From the NCBI GenBank assembly GCA_963575745.1, contig CAUYUJ010017654.1:30001-94000 (forward strand): a DNA stretch of 64,000 nt. Reading direction: 5' to 3'. Below are positions 57,777 to 64,000 of the stretch, piece by piece. A model generated the notes under the pieces. It made no database searches and was not told where the DNA came from. It saw only the letters and a program-made list of their open reading frames with translations. The position numbers and the translations under genes were made by a program. The DNA comes from Prorocentrum cordatum. Its lineage: Eukaryota; Sar; Dinophyceae; Prorocentrales; Prorocentraceae. Position 1 is the first letter of the stretch, and every line of letters starts with the position of its first letter.

Positions 57777-57795
57777 CTTGAGCCAAAGGCTACGG
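57777..57795 (-). other. Relict dinoflagellate spliced leader
   Basis: Minus strand reads CCGTAGCCTTTGGCTCAAG. This is the conserved dinoflagellate leader lacking only two bases (AT) in the middle. It lies directly 5' of the giant element's coding block on the same strand. It marks the 5' end of a trans-spliced RNA that was reverse-transcribed into this locus, and dates the block as RNA-derived. Confidence 0.85.
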
Positions 57796-58870
57796 GCTGG
57801 CGGGGATACGCGAAGCGTCAAGAATAAGACCAGCTCGCGACCCCACGTGTGCAAGCACCGTTTGGAGCTAACGCGAGCATAACGACAACACGTTTCAAAC
57901 CGATACCAGTTGGACAAGATTGGAGTGGAGAATCAATGCTTCTCAAACCCTGGGATATGCGTGATCGTAAAAATACGCCTATGATTGTCATCGCCTTCGT
58001 TTCTTGACGATCGTCCTCATCCTGTTGTTGCTGCTGGCCCCCACGATGTTCATCGACCTCGTGATTCATCATCCGATCCTCCTCTCGATACTCACGATCC
58101 TCAGCCTGTTGGCCATGACCCTCCGTATCGGTATCATCGGCCTCTTCGTAATCAGCCCCTTGTCCACCTGTGTGTCATGGGCCTCATCCTGGCCACCCGC
58201 CCCCTCAAGTTATCCTCATGACCCTGGCCATTATCATCTTCATGCCCCATCTTCTTCCTGGTCCTCATGTTTATCATGACCCATTCCAGTAGCCAGTCCA
58301 GAACCGATCGCTAAGCGAGCTGCCCATTCCGTCCTCCATCGTTCCCCCGACGTCGTTATGTTTGTCCTCCTCATTCTCCTCCTCTGGCTGCATGCTCGGT
58401 CGTCGGCCCTTCCTTTCCCTCGCACTCCTCATTCCTCCTCCTTCTCCTCCTCGGCGATGGCGGCCCCGAGCAAGCGCGCAGCGCCGCCTTCTCAGTGAAG
58501 TCGCACTCGACGTAAGCGGCAGGCAGGCGAGAGAGCAACAGGCGAGAGAGCAGACCAACCAGGTTCGTTTGATTGAGATTCGCTCGACTAGGACAAAGTG
58601 AGGTGTGCCACTTGGATTGCACGCGTCGGTCCTGTGGCCCACCTCCCTGCGAGACAGCAGCAGGCGAAAGGGCGATAGCGCCACGAAATCCCAGGCACTG
58701 CTGAACTCAGGCACTGCTCAACTCAAACCGCGCTTGCGACTAGCAACCCAAAAGCTGGCCTTGACAAAATTCGTGAGCGCAGGACGCGCGCTGCGGAGAC
58801 TGCAAAGGCACGAAATGGGCACTGGCTAATGAACTCATAGGTGACCACCGAGCGGGTCGGTGTCTGGAAC
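57796..58870. other. No gene recognised; CT-rich low complexity
   Basis: 57796-57990 is ordinary sequence upstream of the spliced-leader relic and does not match the satellite on the other side of the element. 58000-58460 is rich in TCATCCT/CCTC triplets and encodes hydrophobic or Ser/Pro-rich low-complexity peptide in several frames. 58480-58560 has a short GGCAGGCGAGAGAGCA duplication, and 58700-58725 a CAGGCACTGCT duplication. Nothing is convincingly a gene. Confidence 0.6.
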
Positions 58871-58872
58871 GT

Positions 58873-59628
58873 TCAAAGCGTCAGGGTACAACTCCTCTGC
58901 ATCAGCGCCGATCCCCAGATCGCAAAGGACATCTGAGAAGCAAGGTTGTGAAGCATCACCCCCTGCGGCTGGACCAAGATCAAGATGCCCCCCTGCGGCT
59001 TGATCAACAGAGAACTCTTGAAGACCACCCCCTGCGAACTCATCAACACCTGGGCGCGCTGGCACTGGAGTCTCAACTTGAGTATCCCCCCTGCGGCTTC
59101 AACACCAGCGTCGCCGCCATGGAAGTGGAGCGTGGCCGTTGCTGCCACTTTGGGACCTGCATCTGCCTCATTAGCCTGCGTGATCGACGACTTGCCCGCC
59201 TCCTCGTGCTGACCCCCGTCCTTGGCCTTGGCCTTGCCATCTAGCGGCTCTGGTGACGACACGATCTCCTCCGTTATCTGAAGAATCGACGTCCCCGAGC
59301 CTCGAATCATCTTGGCGTCCCTCTCTGGGTGGTCAGAGTGCTGGCTGCTCTGGGCACCAGCGCCACCTTCAGCTGGAATATCATCTCGAAGCCTCTTCAA
59401 AAAACATCGTTGCTCCTGGCACGTGTCAATCCGTGGGCCATGAACGCATACGCATAATGGAAAGGTGATCGTGACGTTCTTCTGGAAGCCTGGTGGGAGT
59501 TCCTTCAAGTGCACGTCCAGCACGGGCACCGCTCCGGGCAGGCTGACATAGTCCTTGATTCGATCATCCTTTGACATGCCTGACGAAGAACAATAAACCG
59601 CAGCTACTGTTTGAACTTGAAAGTACAC
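58873..59628 (-). CDS. Hypothetical ORF, possibly host exon
   Basis: 251 codons, no clear ATG start (frame opens at GTG; an internal ATG gives GMSKDDRIKDY). The N-terminal half reads like a folded protein (VSLPGAVPVLDVHLKELPPG, NVTITFPLCVCVHGP). The C-terminal half overlaps a degenerate plus-strand CCCCCTGCGGCTT repeat (four copies, 58958-59100) and looks repeat-derived. No domain recognised. It may be an exon of a host gene or a chance frame. Confidence 0.3.
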   Translation of the reverse strand: MYFQVQTVAAVYCSSSGMSKDDRIKDYVSLPGAVPVLDVHLKELPPGFQKNVTITFPLCVCVHGPRIDTCQEQRCFLKRLRDDIPAEGGAGAQSSQHSDHPERDAKMIRGSGTSILQITEEIVSSPEPLDGKAKAKDGGQHEEAGKSSITQANEADAGPKVAATATLHFHGGDAGVEAAGGILKLRLQCQRAQVLMSSQGVVFKSSLLIKPQGGILILVQPQGVMLHNLASQMSFAIWGSALMQRSCTLTL

Positions 59629-60100
59629 GCTAGGCTAAGGCTGAGTGAACGTGCAAGAACAACTCTCGAGCAACACATTGCATACAGTGGTGAAATCGAT
59701 ATCAATCCGCCCTCTGGGCGCTGGTGGTTGAGAAAACTCCTCCGTTGAACCCCATCAGACAGTTCCAAGACGGCCCACAGAGCTTTCAGATGACTCCGAG
59801 ATTGCCCAACACGGTCGCCTCGATCTTAATCCAAGGCAAGGTCTGTTCTCCAAGGGGGTGTTCAATCATAAACCTTGCATCGGACAGGCCATGATGGCGT
59901 CCAATGTGTTACTTTTGAGAACTCATGCATTGCCGTAGCAGTCATTATTTATTTAAGCCGCTCCACTGTAACATGAAAGTTGTCCTTACTGGAAGTAGCC
60001 GAACAACGTAGCCTTGATCAGTACATAACTTACATTGACCAGAACGTCAATCACCCAGTTGTGCTAGCTTACATGTAGCTATGCATCATACCGAACACGA
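59629..60100. other. AT-richer spacer, nothing recognised
   Basis: Less GC-rich than its surroundings, with no long frame, no tandem repeat and no recognisable RNA gene. Confidence 0.6.
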
Positions 60101-60119
60101 GCCTTGGAAGCCTCTTATC

Positions 60120-60420
60120 CCTGAAAGGTTCTTACCCTTGAAGGCCTCTTACCCTTGAAGGCCCCTTGGGGGCTCTTACCCTTGAACGCCTCTTACCCTT
60201 GAACGCCTCTTACCCTTGAAAGCCCCCGGGGGACTCTTACCCTTGAAAGCCTCAGCATTGAACGCCCCTTACACTTGAAAGCCTCTTGGGGGCTCCTGTG
60301 GTTTTTTGTCGGCCTCCTGGCAGGCTCTGAGGGGCCTCATGGGGGCCTCTGGAGGGCCCCTTAGGGGCATCTGAGGGGCCTCTTGGGGGGCCTTTTGGGG
60401 GCACATGAAGGGCGTCTTAG
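60120..60420. repeat. CTTACCCTTGAA repeats and GGGGCCTC repeats
   Basis: About eight copies of (T)CTTACCCTTGAANGCC spaced 18-40 bp apart (60125-60290), followed by a G/C-rich GGGGCCTCTGGGGGC block (60305-60420). Non-coding minisatellite. Confidence 0.8.
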
Positions 60421-61500
60421 GAGCCCCCTGAGCTCGAGCGGGGCAGACGCTCGGGTATTCTTGAGTCTCGGCGAAAGCGAACGGCTAGGTGCGTGCGCTG
60501 AAGAGTGGCAGAGCGCGGGCAGCCGCCTGACCTGAAGAACGTGCGCTGGCCGCTTGAACTTGCCAGCGGAGTGAACTGAAACGCGTGCACTGGCCGCCTG
60601 ACCTGGCCGCCTGCTGCACACAACACAGACTTTGCACTATATAGCCAGCCTGCACTAGCCGTTGGAACACACAACTTGCGCCACCTGTGCCTCAAGCTGG
60701 CCTTGCCGCCTACTGCTGCCGACGGCCTGCCGCCGCCGCTGGACGAGGGGCTCGTGGCTGTCGTGGCGGTGGCTGGTGCACCTTCCAAGGCTCCTGCAAT
60801 GCCTCCGTGATCCCAATTGCCCCCTTGCTCAAGTGGTGGCTGACCCTTCTCATCAATTGCCCGTGCTTCTTCATCCGCCTCCTGAGGGTGATCACGAGCA
60901 GCCCTCGAGTCACGTACGTCTGCTTGAGGCTGTTGTACCGCTGCACTGGCACTGTGCCGTGCTGCCCTCCCTTGGGAGGCATCACCGAGCGCAAAGTGAT
61001 TGAGTAAGGAGCAAGTGATGCAGCAAGCACGCTGCGTGATCGAGTATATGAATGAGCGGCGAAAAACCTTGGTACATCTACTTCAGTCAGAATGGCCACG
61101 CATGGAGACGCGGATGAGGGGGCCAAATTACACCCAACATGCATCACCAATCACCGATGCTGCAATAAACTTTTTCCGCCCCATGCCCCCTCCCCAGTCA
61201 ATGAACGCTTTCGTTTTTACAATTGGAGGCGGGCCTTTGAGAGACGGATGCGCCATGGGTTTGGTAGTAATGGAAGGAGTCCCGTTATTTGACCAGCCAC
61301 CCTCCATCTTTGTAAACTCGTGCTGGTTTGCTTGCGAGTGTCGTCCAGGGATGTCTGGAGCGAGAGTCGCATGTTGGAAAATGTCTTAACCCTCGGGGGG
61401 ACCCCCCTCGCGGTAAAGAGCGCCGTTTGACCGTATGGCACTTGCGAGACATGTGGGGCGTTTTGGGACCTGTGGGATCTGTGGGACCTGTGGGACTTGC
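60421..61500. other. No confident gene; short open frames only
   Basis: GC-rich with CTGACCTG(G/A)CCGCCTG duplications near 60530-60610. Frames of 113-146 codons exist on both strands (e.g. plus 61000-61389, minus 60710-61150), but none has a domain, good start or neighbour support. Confidence 0.5.
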
Positions 61501-62060
61501 TACGAGGGGGGGGGATTAGGTTGCGTTACGAGGGGGGGGTCGGTTAGGTCCCCGTTACGAGGGGCTGTCGATTAGGTCCCCGCTGCGATGGGGGGTCGAT
61601 TGAGTCACCGCTACGTGGGAGGGGGGGGGGGTCGATTAGGTCCCCGCTATAAGGGTGGTCGATTCGGCCCCCGCTACGAGGGGGTGTGATTAGGTCCCCG
61701 CTATAGGGGGTGTTTACTGGGGCCCCTTCGTCGTCGTCGTCGCCGTCGTCGCCAGGATGGGGGTCGATTAGGTCCCCGCTACGAGAGGGTCGACTTGGCC
61801 ATTGGCCCCCGCTACGATTGGGGGGGATTAGATCCCCGCAGTGGGGGGGCGGTGAGATCCACGGTGCGAAGGGGATTCGATTAGACCCCCGCTGTGCGGG
61901 GGAGGTAGGGCCCCCCTTCATCGTCGCCGTGGCCCCTATGCTGGGGGATTGATTCTGCCCCCACTGCGAGGGGGTCGATTAGGTCACCGCTACGAGGGGA
62001 GTCGAGCAAATCACCCCTATGGGGGGGGGGGCGACCTAGGTCCCCGCTACGAGCGTTGTT
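61500..62060. repeat. G-rich CCCCGCTACGAGGGG hairpin repeats
   Basis: About fifteen degenerate units of roughly 25-40 bp containing GATTAGGTCCCCGCTACGAG and runs of 5-10 G. Each CCCC...GGGG pair can form a small hairpin with a variable loop. A CGTCGTCGTCGCCGTCGTCG triplet block lies at 61727-61750. Non-coding. Confidence 0.8.
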
Positions 62061-62258
62061 TTTTACATCCACGACCAGCGACGCAGCTTCGATGGCACAC
62101 AAGAAAGGGCTGCCAGGCACGGAAACCATGCCCGAGACGACGAAGGACAGGCCCAAAGCTTCAGAGCGGCGAGAACCGCGCCCCCCATCAACTCTGCGAA
62201 AGGGCCCTACAACGGGAATTCTGCAGAGCTCGTGGGGGGTGTTCTGGCGGCGCGGCCC

Positions 62259-62465
62259 AAGAAGAGGGTGAGTTACGGTTCGTTGGGTGTACATTTCCCG
62301 ACCCCAAGAGGACCCCAGGAGGGGCCGAAGAAGAGGGTGCGTTACAGTTCGGTGGGTGTACATTTCCTTACCTCAAGGGGACCCAAAGAGGGGCCCAAGA
62401 AGAGGGTGTTCTACGGTTCGTTGGGTGTATTTTTTTCCATCCCACGAGGGCCCGACGCCGAACCC
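62259..62465 (+). repeat. 69-bp tandem repeat, three units
   Basis: AAGAAGAGGGTG recurs at 62259, 62328 and 62397, so the period is exactly 69 bp (23 codons). It lies directly upstream of the Pro-Thr repeat and is open in frame with it. Confidence 0.85.
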
Positions 62466-63546
62466 AACGCCGAACCCGACGCCCTACCCAACGCCCTACC
62501 CGACGCCCTACCCGACGCTGTACCCGACGCCGTACCCGACGGCATTCCCGACGCCGTACCCGACGCCCTACCCAACGCCCTACCCGACGCCCTACCCGAC
62601 GCTGTACCCGACGCCGTACCCGACGGCATTCCCGACGCCCTACCCGACGCCCTACCCGACGCTGTACCCGACGCCGTACCCGACGGCATTCCCGACGCCG
62701 TACCCGACGGCCTACCCGACGCCGTTTCCCACACCCTTCCCGACGTCGTTCCCGACGCCCTTCCCGACGGCCTTCCCGACGGCATTACCGACGCCCTACC
62801 CGACGCCCTACCCGACGCTGTACCCGACGCCGTACCCGACGGCATTCCCGACGCCGTACCCGACGGCCTACCCGACGCCGTTTCCCACACCCTTCCCGAC
62901 GTCGTTCCCGACGCCCTTCCCGACGGCCTTCCCGACGCCGTTTCCGACAGCTTTCCCGACGCCCTTCCCAACGGGCTTCCCGACGCCGTTCCCGACGCCC
63001 AGCCCGACCCCCAGTCCGACGTATCCTCCGGGCTGGCCGACGCCACATCCGACGTTTCCTCCTGGAGCTCCCATGCCGGGTGGAGCAAGCGTGGCTGCCA
63101 CTGGCGACCCCCTCCTTCAGAACGTTCTTGGTCAGCGGTTCGACTTGATGAAACCAGGAAAGCATGTTCTGATTAACATCCCCCGTGGAAGGCGTTCCAA
63201 AGCAATGCTTCGCGTGGAGGCTGAGGTGCGTCAATATGGAGGGCAGTGCGCAGACATGTACTTCCACGAGCTGAATATCACAGGTGCGTGGGTGGAGGCG
63301 AAGGGAACCGACGGTCTCCGTTTCCACGCTGAGGGTGCGCGCGATGAGCATCCGCAGTGGTTAAAGTTTGGGAGCGTAGAAATCAAAGTTGTCCATGGGC
63401 ACACTGAGCATGGCGCCTTGTACTTGAACTTCTACGTCAAGCACCTTGGGCGCGGTGGGTTTGCCGTCGGAGGGTTGCTAGGAGAGGATGACCACACCGA
63501 GGCATCGATAGCTTCGAAGGCATGTGTTCACCGCGTTTCCCTTTAG
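62287..63546 (+). CDS. Pro-Thr repeat protein with conserved-looking C-terminal domain
   Basis: Frame of 419 codons ending at TAG 63544-63546. There is no ATG near its start, so the N-terminus is probably in an upstream exon. About 62445-63060 encodes ([20 protein letters not shown])-type repeats from 12-bp and longer DNA units, a stiff extended spacer. About 63100-63546 is non-repetitive and protein-like: [56 protein letters not shown], then [16 protein letters not shown] near the end. I recall this arrangement, Pro/Thr repeat then this type of ending, from dinoflagellate extracellular-type proteins. The GGLLGEDDH segment resembles a von Willebrand D-type ending. Function unknown. The two other frames across the repeat are open only because of the repeat. 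Confidence 0.68.
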   Translation: MYISRPQEDPRRGRRRGCVTVRWVYISLPQGDPKRGPRRGCSTVRWVYFFPSHEGPTPNPTPNPTPYPTPYPTPYPTLYPTPYPTAFPTPYPTPYPTPYPTPYPTLYPTPYPTAFPTPYPTPYPTLYPTPYPTAFPTPYPTAYPTPFPTPFPTSFPTPFPTAFPTALPTPYPTPYPTLYPTPYPTAFPTPYPTAYPTPFPTPFPTSFPTPFPTAFPTPFPTAFPTPFPTGFPTPFPTPSPTPSPTYPPGWPTPHPTFPPGAPMPGGASVAATGDPLLQNVLGQRFDLMKPGKHVLINIPRGRRSKAMLRVEAEVRQYGGQCADMYFHELNITGAWVEAKGTDGLRFHAEGARDEHPQWLKFGSVEIKVVHGHTEHGALYLNFYVKHLGRGGFAVGGLLGEDDHTEASIASKACVHRVSL

Positions 63547-64000
63547 GAGACTGCGGCTCCGAGGCATAGAGGTGCTGGCGTCTTCTCGACCGCAGAGGCA
63601 ATCTTATCATGACGACAGGGGTGCGAGGGGAGAGCTGAATACTTTTCGCCTGCGCAAGCCCTGGTTCCTGTGTGTACCATGAGAAAAAAGAAGGACATCA
63701 AGAGTGCTCATCCATGTCGCTACGTTTCCATGTGTCTCGAAGCCCCATGGGCATCCGCTCCAGACGCGGTCCTCACGTGGACTCGTCTCCACGATGGGGC
63801 AGAGCGTTGCGCGACAGCTTCCCCCGCGTAGAAGTCTAGCGAACTTTTGTGGCCTTGCCGGTGATGCTGGCGCATTCCCCTGCTGCTGCCGCTGCCTGGG
63901 CTGCCTGCGCCGCCGCTGGTATGGCACAAACCATGCCCCACCCCTCGTGGGGCACCCCCAGTGCGTTATGGTTGGCGGAAATGGCTTCTGGTTTCTGGCC
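63547..64000. other. Nothing recognised
   Basis: Downstream of the Pro-Thr gene. Contains CTGCTGCCGCTGCCTGGGCTGCC low complexity near 63883-63905. The small minus-strand frame at 63607-63927 has no supporting feature. Confidence 0.5.

Larger units (their letters stand above)
25645..57795 (-). mobile_element. Giant composite non-LTR retrotransposon (interrupted by copia)
   Basis: A minus-strand, GC-rich, coding-dense block of about 24.3 kb after subtracting the nested 7.87-kb copia element and one duplication copy. The 5' end carries a spliced-leader relic (57777-57795). The 3' end stops abruptly against CTTAACTCGAGCTG satellite at 25644/25645. Sense order: Pro-rich proteins, RING-H2, Pro/Ala-rich protein, DNMT3-like methyltransferase, AP-type endonuclease, RT, RNase H, matrin zinc finger, UPF1-like helicase, Cys-rich protein. 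Endonuclease, RT and RNase H in one order identify a LINE; including the rest in the same element is inference from contiguity, strand, composition and shared hairpin and heptamer motifs. The reading frame shifts at least five times. A clear target duplication was not found (at most GCTG). Confidence 0.72.

Noticed and set aside
25645-57795. A cluster of separate host genes on the minus strand
   Set aside because: Endonuclease, RT and RNase H are in LINE order inside the block, junctions overlap or abut by a few bases, and a single spliced-leader relic marks one 5' end. Kept only as an alternative to test.
58004-58279. Small hydrophobic membrane protein
   Set aside because: Built from TCCTCAT/ATCCT low complexity. 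Several overlapping frames look similar and no start or conservation is evident.
60120-60290. Telomere-like repeat
   Set aside because: CTTACCCTTGAA units are irregular, 18-40 bp apart and do not match TTTAGGG or TTAGGG.
61949-63176. Arg-Arg-Pro-Thr and Pro-Asp-Ala-Leu repeat proteins in the two other frames of the Pro-Thr gene
   Set aside because: Only the PTPYPT frame leads into a non-repetitive C-terminal domain. The others stop soon after the repeat.
1-64000. tRNA, rRNA or spliced-leader RNA genes
   Set aside because: No cloverleaf, rRNA core or intact leader gene with a downstream donor site was recognised by eye. A covariance-model scan would be needed to exclude them.

Overview
This window looks like nuclear DNA of a dinoflagellate. 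The best evidence is two relics of the dinoflagellate trans-spliced leader (consensus CCGTAGCCATTTTGGCTCAA + G). One is nearly complete (CCGTAGCCTTTGGCTCAAG, minus strand, 57777-57795). The other is a 10-base 3' remnant (TTGGCTCAAG, 14876-14885). Each sits at the 5' end of a retroelement. GC-rich retroelements set in long repeat fields, with almost no recognisable host gene, also fit. Genus cannot be decided from the sequence.

Layout. 1-11.7 kb is tandem and dispersed repeat: AGGCTG hexamer arrays, AGGAATCC arrays that flip orientation, a 73-bp tandem repeat, a family carrying a 34-bp perfect palindrome, a 77/90-bp minisatellite and a GAT microsatellite. 11.7-14.9 and 20.4-25.6 kb are non-coding dispersed repeats, including a unit of about 180 bp. 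A 5.5-kb plus-strand LINE (14873-20360) sits inside one such unit with a 4-bp duplication (AACT). It encodes a coiled-coil ORF1 and an endonuclease/RT/RNase H ORF2. A single UGA separates the two in the same frame.

25645-57795, minus strand, is the main object: a coding-dense block of about 24.3 kb once a nested element is removed. It starts at the spliced-leader relic and ends abruptly against satellite DNA. In sense order it encodes Pro-rich proteins, a RING-H2 protein, a large Pro/Ala-rich protein, a DNMT3-like cytosine-5 methyltransferase, an AP-type endonuclease, a reverse transcriptase, an RNase H, a matrin/U1-type zinc finger, a UPF1-like superfamily 1 helicase and a Cys-rich C-terminal protein. 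I read it as one giant composite non-LTR retrotransposon, copied from a spliced-leader-capped RNA. The copy is broken by several frameshifts and in-frame stops. Those could be decay, recoding or sequencing indels. Short hairpins with a constant TGAAG loop and changing stems, and a strongly strand-biased TCCCTGG heptamer, are scattered through it.

Nested in its first protein is a young Ty1/copia element (47941-55811). It has two LTRs that read as identical (249 bp), a 5-bp target duplication (CAGGG), an initiator-Met-like primer site and one intact Gag-Pol ORF. That ORF carries an extra PPC-motif domain between protease and integrase and a hydrophobic C-terminal segment. Removing the copia element and one duplication copy leaves the host reading frame continuous.

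57.8-64 kb holds low-complexity and minisatellite DNA, one doubtful ORF, G-rich hairpin repeats, and the 3' part of a probable host gene: a Pro-Thr repeat protein with a conserved-looking C-terminal domain.
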